From Anaerofustis stercorihominis DSM 17244 (GTDB lineage Bacteria; Bacillota; Clostridia; Eubacteriales; Anaerofustaceae): 64,000 nucleotides of DNA. A program made the position numbers and the translations under genes. The notes under the pieces were generated by a model, which worked only from the letters and a program-made list of their open reading frames with translations, was not told the DNA's origin and did not search any database. The DNA is taken from NCBI RefSeq assembly GCF_000154825.1, contig NZ_DS560019.1:310001-374000 (forward strand), given 5' to 3'. Shown here piece after piece: positions 18,089 through 27,429 of this stretch (positions are counted from its first letter, which is position 1; every line of letters starts with the position of its first letter).

Positions 18089-21000
18089 TTATTTTCTTTT
18101 TAAAGTTATAATTGCTTCCCTATCATTTAATTTAACATTATTTCCATCATTTTTAGTATAAATTATATTATCGCATAATGTTTCTTTTTTAAGATAAGCT
18201 TCAAACTCTTCAATAGAACCCTTGATTACATCATCACAATCAATAGTTATATCTATTCTATCGGTAACTTCATAATCATTATTTTTTCTCATTTGTTGAA
18301 CTTTAGAAATCACTTCTCTTACATAACCTTCTTTTATTAAGTCATCATCTAAATTTGTATCTAAAATAACAAACAAGTCATCTTCTTTTTGAACATTAAA
18401 GCCTTCTTTTGCGTCTGTTCTTACTTCAACCCATTCCTGTTTTAATGTAAGAGGACCTTCAGGCGTATTTAAAGTAACTTCTCCGCTCTTTTCAAGCTCA
18501 TCTATGGTTTTCTTCGCATCACAGTTATTTAAAGCCGCAACGGCTCTCTTAACGTCTTTGCCTAGAATCTTACCTGCAACTTTAAAGTCAAGCTTCAATA
18601 TAAAATTCATATATTCTTCCAAGTTATCAGGGAAAGTAACTATTTTAACATTAAGTTCTTCTTTTATTAAATCTATTAAATTACCTATGATATTCTTATC
18701 TGCACCGTAAACCAAAATATCTTTAACAGGCTGCCTTACTTTTATATTGGCTTCTTCCCTTGCACTTCTTCCCAAAGATACCAAAGTCCTTACCAAGTCC
18801 ATTTTGAACTCTGTTTTTTCATCTATTAAATCTTCGTTTACTTCAGGATATCTTTCTATATGAACTGATTCCTTACCCGTCAATTTCCTGAATATTTCTT
18901 CAGAAATAAACGGAGCAAAAGGTGCTATCAATTTACATAGACCTATCAACACTTCATAAGTAGTATTGTAAACAGCCTTTTTATCATTATCAAGCTCACT
19001 TGCCCAAAATCTTCTTCTGCACCTTCTTATATACCAATTAGATAAATCTTCATTTACAAAATCCTGTATCTTTTTAACAGCTTTCGTATGTTCATTGATT
19101 TCCATATCCGCGGTTACCGCTTTTACAAGATTATTGTATTTAGATAAAATCCAAAGGTCGATTTCATCTCTGTCTTTATATTCAACAAAGAACTCTCTTG
19201 GATCTACATTATCGGTATTTGCATACATTACAAAGAAAGTATAAACATTCTTTAAAGTATTAAAGAATTTAGATATTACTTCTTTCAAACCTTCTTCGTC
19301 GAATTTGGTTGGAGTCCATGCAGGCGATACATATAATAAATACCACCTTAAGGCATCCGCACCGTATTTATCGAATAAATCGAATGGATCAACGGTATTG
19401 CCCTTTGATTTACTCATCTTCTGTCCGTTAGCGTCCAAAATCAAATCATTTACAAGTACGCTCTTATACGGAGCTTTTTTCATAATGAAGGTTGAAATTG
19501 CAAGTAGAGAATAGAACCATCCTCTGGTTTGATCGATACCTTCACAAATGAAATTCGCAGGGAATTGTTCTTCAAATTCTTCTTTATTTTCAAAAGGATA
19601 ATGTTGCTGAGCAAAAGGCATGGAACCTGAATCGAACCAGCAGTCTATTACATCTTTTACCCTTGTCATAGACTTTCCGCACTCAGGACACTTGATATGG
19701 ATCTCATCGACATAAGGTCTGTGAAGTTCTATATTCTCATCTATATTTTCTATGGCATCTTCCACAAGCTGTTTTCTCGAACCCACACTATGAAGATGTC
19801 CGCATTCACATCTCCAAATATTAAGAGGAGTCCCCCAGTATCTGCTTCTTGAAATAGCCCAGTCTTTTACGTTCTCGATCCAATTGCCAAATCTTTTTTC
19901 CCCTACGAAATCAGGATACCATTTTACGGTATCGTTAGCGGCTACCAGATCTTCTCTAAGCTTTGTCATTTCTATATACCAGCTTGGTTTTCCGTAATAT
20001 AATAAAGGTGTTTTACATCTCCAGCAATGAGGATAATTATGTTCTATTTTTTGCTTTTTGAATAACATATCATGCTCTTTAAGATATTTAATTATATCTA
20101 AATCCGCATCGATAACAAAAGTACCCTTCCAAGGAGTTTCAAGGAATGCTCCATCTTCTCCTACAGGATTTAACACGGGAAGACCATACTTTCTTGATAC
20201 GTTGTAGTCATCTTCCCCAAATGCAGGTGCGATATGAACTATACCGGTACCGTCTTCTGTAGAAACAAAATCTCCTAAAACCACATAATGTGCTTTTTTG
20301 CCCTGTGGGACTTTAACAAAGTCCAAAAGCTGTTCGTATTCTATACCTTCTAAGTCCTTACCTTTCATTTCTTCGATTATTTCATAATCGTCGCCTATAA
20401 CAGTATTTACCAAAGCTTTGGCTAAAATAAAAGTTTCCCCTTTTGATTTAACTTTTATATAATCAATATCTTCACCTACACAAAGAGCAACGTTTGAAGG
20501 AAGTGTCCAAGGAGTGGTTGTCCAAACCAAGAAATATTCATCTTTACCTTTTATCTTGAATGCAACATAAACTGAATTGGTCTTGATATTTTGATATCCC
20601 TGAGCAACTTCGTGTGAAGCAAGCCCGGTACCGCATCTTGGGCAGTAAGGTAATATTTTATGCCCCTCATAAATCAAACCTGCATCAAAGAACTCTTTTA
20701 AAATCCACCATACAGATTCTATATAATTATTGTCAAGAGTAATATACGGATTATCAAGATCTATGAAATAACCCGTTCTCTTTGTCATATCTCTCCATAG
20801 AGCTTCATATGTGAAAACACTTTCTCTGCATTTTTTATTGAATTCGGCAATACCATATTTTTCGATATCACCCTTCCCGTTCATATTTAAAGTCTTTTCT
20901 ACTTCGATTTCAACAGGAAGTCCATGTGTATCCCAACCGGCTTTTCTCTTAACTCTGTATCCTTGCATATTTTTAAACTTACACACGCTGTCTTTAAGAG

Positions 21001-21187
21001 TTCTTGCTATAACATGATGAATGCCCGGTTTACCGTTAGCTGTAGGAGGTCCTTCATAAAATACAAAGTTTTCGCATCCCTCTCTTGTTTCAATAGACCT
21101 TTTGAGTATATCTATATCTTCCCAATATTTAGATACTTCTTTCTCCATATCTTTGACACTATTTTTATTTAAATCTTCAAATATCAT
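18089..21187 (-). CDS. ileS: Isoleucyl-tRNA synthetase
   Basis: 1032 residues, class I aminoacyl-tRNA synthetase. The HIGH-equivalent lies in GPPTANGKPGIHHVIART (about 45-62); the KMSKS motif is exact in GQKMSKSKGN (about 595). A CP1 editing domain lies between, and the anticodon-binding and C-terminal domains follow. The length and sequence type fit the longer eukaryote-like IleS form (IleS2) more than E. coli IleS; IleS2 enzymes are often mupirocin-resistant, which is family knowledge and not shown here. The leader (21188-21305) is short and I see no T-box element. Confidence 0.96.
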   Translation of the reverse strand: MIFEDLNKNSVKDMEKEVSKYWEDIDILKRSIETREGCENFVFYEGPPTANGKPGIHHVIARTLKDSVCKFKNMQGYRVKRKAGWDTHGLPVEIEVEKTLNMNGKGDIEKYGIAEFNKKCRESVFTYEALWRDMTKRTGYFIDLDNPYITLDNNYIESVWWILKEFFDAGLIYEGHKILPYCPRCGTGLASHEVAQGYQNIKTNSVYVAFKIKGKDEYFLVWTTTPWTLPSNVALCVGEDIDYIKVKSKGETFILAKALVNTVIGDDYEIIEEMKGKDLEGIEYEQLLDFVKVPQGKKAHYVVLGDFVSTEDGTGIVHIAPAFGEDDYNVSRKYGLPVLNPVGEDGAFLETPWKGTFVIDADLDIIKYLKEHDMLFKKQKIEHNYPHCWRCKTPLLYYGKPSWYIEMTKLREDLVAANDTVKWYPDFVGEKRFGNWIENVKDWAISRSRYWGTPLNIWRCECGHLHSVGSRKQLVEDAIENIDENIELHRPYVDEIHIKCPECGKSMTRVKDVIDCWFDSGSMPFAQQHYPFENKEEFEEQFPANFICEGIDQTRGWFYSLLAISTFIMKKAPYKSVLVNDLILDANGQKMSKSKGNTVDPFDLFDKYGADALRWYLLYVSPAWTPTKFDEEGLKEVISKFFNTLKNVYTFFVMYANTDNVDPREFFVEYKDRDEIDLWILSKYNNLVKAVTADMEINEHTKAVKKIQDFVNEDLSNWYIRRCRRRFWASELDNDKKAVYNTTYEVLIGLCKLIAPFAPFISEEIFRKLTGKESVHIERYPEVNEDLIDEKTEFKMDLVRTLVSLGRSAREEANIKVRQPVKDILVYGADKNIIGNLIDLIKEELNVKIVTFPDNLEEYMNFILKLDFKVAGKILGKDVKRAVAALNNCDAKKTIDELEKSGEVTLNTPEGPLTLKQEWVEVRTDAKEGFNVQKEDDLFVILDTNLDDDLIKEGYVREVISKVQQMRKNNDYEVTDRIDITIDCDDVIKGSIEEFEAYLKKETLCDNIIYTKNDGNNVKLNDREAIITLKRK

Positions 21188-21305
21188 ATCTTACTCCATT
21201 CCTTTTTTATCCTAAAAAGCACAAAAAGCTTATAATAATACGCTTTTCCTTAACTTATAATTTTATATATTTATTCACTGAGTGTCAAGAAAAAACAACT
21301 AAAAA

Positions 21306-21950
21306 CTAACCTAAAATTATCTTAGGTATATCAACAGGCAAATCGGCTATATGAGTTGGTTCGCTTTCTTTTATTTCTTTTAAATCTCCATACCCATAGA
21401 GTACTCCTATAGTATCAAGATCATTATCTTTCCCGCCTAATATATCCGGACGTTTATCACCTATCATGATAGCATCCAATTTATCTTTAACATCCATGCT
21501 TTTTAAACATGTTTTAATAAATTCACTCTTCGTTCCCCTTGTTTGATATAAATTATTTGCTTGTATAGTCTCAAAATAATTATGTATCCCGACATGCTCC
21601 ATTTCCATTAATGCTGTTTCTTCAGGCTGACTTGTCGCAACAGACATTTTAATACCACGGTCTTTTAATTCTTCCAATGTCTCAAGCATATTATCAAATA
21701 CTTGACATTCATAAACACCTTTTTCAAAAAAATACTTATTTCCCACATCTACGGCTTCTCTGGCCCTTTCTTCGCTTAGCCCGAAATCATTTACCAGCCT
21801 TCTCGTAAGCGGAGGACCGATCAAAGATTTTATATTTTCATCAGTGTCAAATATCCCGGCATGATTTAAAGATTTCTTAAACATTTTTACAGTGCCTTCA
21901 GACGTATCAATCAACGTTCCGTCCAAATCAAAAACAACATATTTATACAT
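21306..21950 (-). CDS. HAD-family phosphatase (phosphoglycolate phosphatase-like)
   Basis: 214 residues. HAD motif I DLDGTLID (about 8-15), motif II ATSQPE, motif III lysine in the TKSEFI region and motif IV MIGDKRPDILGGKDN. The helical cap between motifs I and II resembles Gph/PpaX-type phosphatases. Substrate unknown. I chose ATG 21950 (MYKYVVFD) because GGAG lies eight bases upstream; the upstream in-frame ATG at 21998 has no such site. Confidence 0.85.
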   Translation of the reverse strand: MYKYVVFDLDGTLIDTSEGTVKMFKKSLNHAGIFDTDENIKSLIGPPLTRRLVNDFGLSEERAREAVDVGNKYFFEKGVYECQVFDNMLETLEELKDRGIKMSVATSQPEETALMEMEHVGIHNYFETIQANNLYQTRGTKSEFIKTCLKSMDVKDKLDAIMIGDKRPDILGGKDNDLDTIGVLYGYGDLKEIKESEPTHIADLPVDIPKIILG

Positions 21951-22556
21951 ATCAAATCTCCTAAAAGTAATTACCTTTAAATTATATAATAAAAACATTT
22001 AAAAATAAAGATATTATTAAGTACGATTAAATATTAATTATTACAGTATTTACATATTTAAATTAAGAAAATTGTGTTATTGATTTTCAGTAATATTAAC
22101 GACTTAAGCATATTTTTTGCATATAAAATAATTAATGAAGAAGGAGCTTCATTAATTTATAAATAAGATATTTATAAAGTACAATAATTACAACAGTAAC
22201 ATTACTATCTAATCAATCTTAAAACAAATAAAGCATTATCATGAATGAAAATTTTATTAGAAAACATTATAATGAATAGAGAGGAAAAAGGACATATCAA
22301 AATATAAAAAAATTTAGATTTAGGACAAGAAAGCAGCCATAGAATATTTATATTATATGGCTGCTATTGTTAGACATAAAAAACAAATTAATCAGATATT
22401 TTAAAATGTCATACAAAAATATTTGATTTCATACGAAAATTCTGCATTATAAAGATTCAAAAATTTATAATTATACTTAATAATAATTGATATTTCATGT
22501 AAAAAAATTTATTATATAACATACTTAAAATAAGTGATTTACAAACTTCTGAAGAA
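21951..22556. other. Non-coding AT-rich spacer with one strong hairpin
   Basis: No credible coding sequence on either strand. The notable structure is a perfect 10-bp stem AGCAGCCATA (22332-22341) / TATGGCTGCT (22356-22365) with a 14-base loop. The following bases are not T-rich enough for a convincing terminator. Confidence 0.5.
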
Positions 22557-22602
22557 ATATCAAAATGACCTGTCGTATTCTATGACAGATCATTTTGATA
22601 TA
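22557..22602 (-). terminator. Terminator overlapping the end of the PRD regulator gene
   Basis: On the minus strand ATCAAAATGA.CTGTC pairs with GACAG.TCATTTTGAT (one mismatch) around the stop codon, followed by ATTTCTTC. Confidence 0.7.
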
Positions 22603-24664
22603 GGTCCTTTGTGATTTTTTCATATTCGTTTAAAATATTTATTATTTCAAAACTGTTTTTTGCCAAACTTAAATGATCTAATACTCTTTGATTACACATA
22701 ATATTCATAATATGAAATAATGCATTTATATATTCAGGAGTATCATTTATTGCAACCGCTATAATAAATTTTACCGGATCATTTGTTTCGTGTCCAAAAT
22801 CGACGGTTTTTTTCAGCCTGAGGAATGATGCACCGGGCTCCAAGACCCCACAGTCCGGATTTGCATGCGCAAGGGCGACTCCCGGAGCAAAGACGATATA
22901 GGGACCATTTTCTAAAACCACATTGACCATTGCAGTTAAATAATTTGGTGTGATTTTTTTATACCAAAGCAAAGGCTCAGCGCAAGTGATAATTGCCTCC
23001 TGCCAATTATCCGCTTCTTTATCTAATAAGATATAATCGCTTTTTATCATGTTTAAAAACCGTATAGAAGTTTCTTTACTTGAATTATCTTCATCAGACG
23101 TCCCGCCACTGAATATGTCAGAATCATTTATGGGCGTATTATTAAAATTTTTTACGGATTTTGTGGAGATTTTATCTATACTCTCCCTTATATTGCTGAA
23201 ATCATCTTTACTGAGAACCGTATTTACCTGTACCCAAGGAATATTGATTTCGTTTAATGGTACTGTAGAAATAATTAAATCGCATCTTTGCCTTAATAGA
23301 AATGCTTTTAAACTGTGAGCTGAGGTCACCGCAACTATATTTACATTAAAATTTTTTTTGACTAAAGTAGCTAAAAATTCAGATGTTCCTATCCCTGCAT
23401 TACATGATATTATTACATCTATTTTATTATATTTTTTACTGTTTTTTATAAGTGCTGTCAATATATGCATTAAAATATAAGATATTTCATCATCGCTGAA
23501 TTTACATGCCAAACCATTTTCCAAGATATAAATATTATTCTTGAGTATAGTAAAATCCTCATAATACTCTTCAATCAATTCGTTTTTAAAAGGATTTACC
23601 AAATAGTTTCCATCCTTTATTCTATGAAAAACACTTAAGATATGCCCCGTTAAATACTCATGCAGTTTATAATCTGTAAGCAAATTTATATTGTAAACTT
23701 TAGATAACTGATATAACAAACTTTTTACTATTATATGAAAGTTTGCATACTGTCCCTTATTGCTGCTTTCCATAATAAACTGCATTTTGCATAACTTACA
23801 TGCAAGATACTGTACTTCATTTTCATTATATAAGTATTTATCAAATAAATTTTTATAAATATATTCACACAGATTTATAACAAGCCCGTTGGGTTCAAAT
23901 GAACCCTCAAGATAATCTTGGCATTTTTCATATGAAATATAGTGATTATTTTCTATTCTGAAAAAAATCACACATAAAATCAACGTCATTTCATAAAAAC
24001 AAGTATCGTTCATATTTAAATGAAATTGATTTTCTGCAGATTGAAGGGATCTTTCTATCTTATATCTGTATTTATCGATTTTTAAAAACTTTGATATAAA
24101 CCCCGAACAGGCATTAGGTATAAAAGTTTCCCAAGGAAAAGTATCGGCTAATCCCATATCTTTTAATATATAAAACAAAACATCCCTTCTTTTTATTTCA
24201 TCGCAATCTAAAACCAATCCATAATGCTTATTTCTGGAAAAACCGACGCCGTATCCCTTTAATTTTTCCCTAACATTTTCCATTGTATTTACCAAAGTTG
24301 TTTTACTGACAAAAAGGAGCTCTTCAAGCTGAGAGGATTTTAAAGGCATGTCCTGTACCAAAAGTATTAATATAATCAGATCTTCCCTTTCTTTTGAAGA
24401 CAGATAATATTCATAAAAGTTTAAATTAAAAAGGAGGTTATATATCTTCTTGGTGCTTTTCTCATCCCCTATATATCTGAAAGATAAATTTTGAAATCGG
24501 CAAACATCACCAAGTCCGTTTTTAGACAAAAATTTTTCGATTTCATTATAGTAATTCCTAATACTCCTTTCACTGAGCTTGAATTCATCGGCAATATTTT
24601 TAAGTTGCAGAGGTCCTTTGCTGTCAACGATCATCTTTAAAAGTTTACATATTTGATGATTCAT
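22580..24664 (-). CDS. PRD-containing PTS-type transcriptional regulator (MtlR/LicR class)
   Basis: 694 residues. N-terminal HTH domains (about 1-60 and 80-160, with LKNIADEFKLSERSIRNYYNEI and SSQLEELLFVSKTTLVNTM), two PRD-type helical regions (about 190-400), a PTS IIB-like domain with IISCNAGIGTSEF (about 420, its Cys intact) and a C-terminal IIA domain (about 545-690) with the likely phospho-His in VALAHANPDCG. Such proteins are DNA-binding activators whose activity is set by PTS phosphorylation. It is divergent from the PTS operon starting at 24962 and is its likely regulator. Unlike the operon's own IIB, its IIB-like domain keeps a normal Cys codon. Confidence 0.9.
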   Translation of the reverse strand: MNHQICKLLKMIVDSKGPLQLKNIADEFKLSERSIRNYYNEIEKFLSKNGLGDVCRFQNLSFRYIGDEKSTKKIYNLLFNLNFYEYYLSSKEREDLIILILLVQDMPLKSSQLEELLFVSKTTLVNTMENVREKLKGYGVGFSRNKHYGLVLDCDEIKRRDVLFYILKDMGLADTFPWETFIPNACSGFISKFLKIDKYRYKIERSLQSAENQFHLNMNDTCFYEMTLILCVIFFRIENNHYISYEKCQDYLEGSFEPNGLVINLCEYIYKNLFDKYLYNENEVQYLACKLCKMQFIMESSNKGQYANFHIIVKSLLYQLSKVYNINLLTDYKLHEYLTGHILSVFHRIKDGNYLVNPFKNELIEEYYEDFTILKNNIYILENGLACKFSDDEISYILMHILTALIKNSKKYNKIDVIISCNAGIGTSEFLATLVKKNFNVNIVAVTSAHSLKAFLLRQRCDLIISTVPLNEINIPWVQVNTVLSKDDFSNIRESIDKISTKSVKNFNNTPINDSDIFSGGTSDEDNSSKETSIRFLNMIKSDYILLDKEADNWQEAIITCAEPLLWYKKITPNYLTAMVNVVLENGPYIVFAPGVALAHANPDCGVLEPGASFLRLKKTVDFGHETNDPVKFIIAVAINDTPEYINALFHIMNIMCNQRVLDHLSLAKNSFEIINILNEYEKITKDLYQNDLS

Positions 24665-24797
24665 TTATAATTCGTACCTCCTTTCGATATAGGTCTTTTT
24701 TATTAATTTTATCATACCTAATCATACATGGATATAAATTTAAATATGCAATTTTTTACAATTATATTGTAAAAATTTGTCTAATTAAATAGGTTTT

Positions 24798-24822
24798 CTT
24801 CTTTCAAATTTATTGAAAGAAG
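24798..24822. promoter_or_regulatory. Perfect palindrome in the regulator/PTS intergenic region
   Basis: CTTCTTTCAA (24798-24807), five-base loop ATTTA, TTGAAAGAAG (24813-24822), about 140 bases before the IIB start. It could be the operator of the divergent regulator or, with the GTTTTTTATTTA just after it on the plus strand, a leader terminator. Confidence 0.5.
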
Positions 24823-24961
24823 TTACTGTTTTTTATTTACAGAAAAAATAATATACTGAAATTACAAAGAGGATTCGGTCTAAAATATGTAACTCATACA
24901 GACATTAAAATTTTTTATCTGACATGACTGCATAAATAAATTAAGAAAGGAGAGAAGAATA

Positions 24962-25270
24962 ATGAAGCCTGTAAGAATATTAGTTTGCTGAGGAGGTGGC
25001 ATAGCGACATCAAGTATAGCAGTAGCACTTGTCAAAGAAGTGTGCAACGATATAAACATAAATGCCAAAATCGATAAAAGCACTATAAACGGTGCACCTG
25101 CCATTGCTAAAAATTATGATATCGCTTTGTTTACCGCAAAATATAAAAAACCGCTGGACTGTCCGATAATGTGCGTTACAAATTTTATAACAGGCATTGG
25201 ATTAGAAGAGACAAAAAAAGAATTAAAAGAAGTACTTAAAAAATTAGAAAAAGATATTAACAAAGATTAA
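24962..25270 (+). CDS. PTS IIB component (GatB/SgcB type) with in-frame TGA at the active-site Cys: candidate selenoprotein
   Basis: ATG 24962 follows AAAGGAGAG and opens a frame of 102 codons to TAA, broken only by TGA at 24989-24991 (codon 10). The N-terminus reads MKPVRILVC-TGA-GGGIATSSIAVALVKEV. In GatB/SgcB-type IIB proteins the P-loop begins with the phosphorylated Cys followed by G-[GT]-x-x-[AS]-T-S after a hydrophobic strand; the TGA occupies exactly that Cys. The rest (YDIALFTAKY, NFITGIGLEE) matches the family to its end, so the gene is otherwise full length. It is followed 23 bases later by the IIC gene. I read TGA as selenocysteine. A single-base nonsense mutation from TGC or TGT is the alternative. 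A conventional gene caller would start late, at 25040, and lose the active site. Confidence 0.8.
24984..25027 (+). promoter_or_regulatory. Candidate bacterial SECIS hairpin around and after the TGA
   Basis: Folded by hand. TGCTG (24987-24991, containing the TGA bases) can pair with TAGCA at 25023-25027 (one G-U). Above an internal loop, GCATA (24999-25003) pairs with TATAGC (25015-25020, one bulged A), leaving an 11-base apical loop that begins with G. The position just after the TGA and the loop G fit the loose bacterial SECIS pattern, but the spacing is at the short edge of the usual range. Confidence 0.35.
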
Positions 25271-25293
25271 AAAAATTTAGAAAGGAGAAGAAA

Positions 25294-26583
25294 ATGAATT
25301 TTTTTCTTGAAAGTGTTCAATTAATAATGAACCTAGGAGGCAGCGTTATGCTTCCTATCATGATTACTATTTTAGGACTGATTTTCGGGATAAAGTTTTT
25401 TGAATCTTTAAGGAACGGTCTTATGATAGGGATCGGTTTTATCGGTATTAATACGGTAGTCAGTCTGCTCGTTACCTCGTTTGCACCTGTAACGGAATAT
25501 TACAGCAAGATGTCTTCCGGTTTTACCGTTATTGATGTCGGATGGGAAGGAATAGCTGCCCTTACATGGAGCACATCATTTGCACTTATTATTGTTCCGT
25601 TAGGAATGCTTTTAAATTACCTTTTAGTAAAAATAAGGTTTACAAAAACTTTGAACGTAGATATATGGAATTATTATCATCCGATTTTAACGGGTACGAT
25701 TTCTTATTACTTACTTAAAAATTTAGGTGTAGCGTCTATGACGGCAAGTATCGTCGGTGTTGTAGTGGGGGTCGCATTTACAGTCGTTGCCTGCAAATCG
25801 GGAGATTTCTTTGCTAAAAGATGGCAGGATTATTACGGACTTCCGGGAACCACCTGTACAACTCTGGATCAGACACTTACTTTCTGGCCGATCAGTTTTA
25901 TAGTGTGTAAGATAATCGACCTTATACCGGGTCTCAATAAGATCCAAATAGATATAAACTGGGTATCGGAAAAATTCGGCTCCTTGGGGGAACCTTCGGT
26001 TTTGGCTTTTATAGTTGGTTTGGGACTTTCAATACTGACCAAACAAGATTTGGGTTCAGCTCTTACTATGAGTGTAGGTTTAGCAGCTGCTGTAGTATTA
26101 ATGCCTAAAATGGTTTCTATGCTTATGGAAGGATTAGTCCCTATAGCAAATGCCGCACGTGTATCTATGCAAAAAAGGCTTGGAAGCGAATATGAAGTAT
26201 ATATCGGTATGGATGAAGCATTAGGACTTGGAGATGAATGCGGTTTAGCCGTTGCTTTAATTATGATACCTATAACTATAGCACTAGGATTTATCATCCC
26301 AGGTGTAAACTTCTTCCCTGTTGCAATGCTTGGTGCTCTTGTCTATTTGGGACCTGCAGCCGCTATGTATGCAAACGGGAACATATTTAAAACACTAATG
26401 GGTACTATCGCCATAGTTGCATTCATGCTCGTTACCAAATCATATATGGCAGATATAGCAACAAATTTAGCTCTTCAGGTAGGAACACTAGAAAATACCG
26501 GACAGATGATAACAGGATCTTCCTTAAATGAAATCCAATGTGTTCTTTTGGGCGTGGTCGGTAAATTCTTGGGAGCATTCTAA
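25294..26583 (+). CDS. PTS IIC component, galactitol/SgcC-type permease
   Basis: 429 residues and about ten hydrophobic segments, fitting the PTS GatC family (PF03611). LGGSVMLPIMITILGLIFGIKF at the start and GTISYYLLKN, GLPGTTCTTLDQTL in the middle are family-like. It is the membrane channel that takes up and, with IIB and IIA, phosphorylates a sugar or polyol. IIB is 23 bases upstream; IIA is six genes downstream of IIB, at 29671. The E. coli sgc locus has the same set of components; its substrate is not established. Confidence 0.9.
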   Translation: MNFFLESVQLIMNLGGSVMLPIMITILGLIFGIKFFESLRNGLMIGIGFIGINTVVSLLVTSFAPVTEYYSKMSSGFTVIDVGWEGIAALTWSTSFALIIVPLGMLLNYLLVKIRFTKTLNVDIWNYYHPILTGTISYYLLKNLGVASMTASIVGVVVGVAFTVVACKSGDFFAKRWQDYYGLPGTTCTTLDQTLTFWPISFIVCKIIDLIPGLNKIQIDINWVSEKFGSLGEPSVLAFIVGLGLSILTKQDLGSALTMSVGLAAAVVLMPKMVSMLMEGLVPIANAARVSMQKRLGSEYEVYIGMDEALGLGDECGLAVALIMIPITIALGFIIPGVNFFPVAMLGALVYLGPAAAMYANGNIFKTLMGTIAIVAFMLVTKSYMADIATNLALQVGTLENTGQMITGSSLNEIQCVLLGVVGKFLGAF

Positions 26584-26619
26584 AATAAATTTTAAAATAA
26601 AATTAAGGAGGATTTTGAT

Positions 26620-27429
26620 ATGTGGATGAAAGAAATATTTGGTACCGATAAACCTATAGTCGCAATGTTACACTTAGCGGCTTTACCGGGGGATCCATTA
26701 TATGATGAAAATAAAGGACTTTGCTATGTTATTGAAAGAGCAAAAAGAGAAATAAAGGCACTCCAGGACGGAGGAGTGGACGGGATATTGATTTCAAATG
26801 AATATTCTTTCCCATACATGGGAGACGTTCCTATCATAACGGCAATGTCTATGGCCCGTGTCATAGGACAATTAAAAGAATATTTTACAATACCTATGGG
26901 AGTTCAGATAATTTCCGACCCTTATAAGACATTCGATTTGGCAGCTTCGGTAGGTGCAAAATTCGTTAGGGGCACATTTACGGGTTCCTTTGCGGGAGAC
27001 CATGGTATAGCTGTATATGATACAGGTAAGATCATGCGTCATAAGATCGCAGTAGGAGCAAAGGATGTCAAATGTATGTATAACCTGGTACCGGAGGCTG
27101 CGAAATATCTTGTCGACAGGAGCTGGGAAGAAATCGCGGATTCTACGGTCTTCCACTGTAAACCGGACGCTTTAATGGTCGCAGGATTTTTAGCAGGCAG
27201 AGAAGCGGATACTCAAATAATGACAAGAGTCAAAAAAGTAGTTCCAAACACGCCTGTTTTCGCCAATACCGGAGTCAGATACGAAAATATAGAAATGCAA
27301 TTAGCTGCATGTGACGGCGCAATTGTGGGAACGACTTTCAAAGAAGACGGGGATTTTTATAAAGAAGCGAAATACGACAGAGTCAAAGCTTTTATGAATA
27401 AAGTAAGAGAATTCAGAGGAGATAAATAA
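26620..27429 (+). CDS. BtpA/SgcQ family protein
   Basis: 269 residues of the BtpA family (PF03437), a TIM-barrel group related to aldolase-type enzymes. Typical parts are PIVAMLHLAALPGDP at the start, DGGVDGILISNEYSFPY, GAKFVRGTFTG and the C-terminal DGAIVGTTFKEDG. In E. coli sgcQ lies in the sgc PTS operon; the enzymatic role there is unknown to me. The stop overlaps the start of the next gene (ATAATG), so translation is coupled. AAGGAGG precedes ATG 26620. Confidence 0.88.
   Translation: MWMKEIFGTDKPIVAMLHLAALPGDPLYDENKGLCYVIERAKREIKALQDGGVDGILISNEYSFPYMGDVPIITAMSMARVIGQLKEYFTIPMGVQIISDPYKTFDLAASVGAKFVRGTFTGSFAGDHGIAVYDTGKIMRHKIAVGAKDVKCMYNLVPEAAKYLVDRSWEEIADSTVFHCKPDALMVAGFLAGREADTQIMTRVKKVVPNTPVFANTGVRYENIEMQLAACDGAIVGTTFKEDGDFYKEAKYDRVKAFMNKVREFRGDK

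Noticed and set aside
21188-21305. T-box leader of ileS
   Set aside because: The leader is only about 118 bases and lacks the TGGNACCGCG-type antiterminator sequence.
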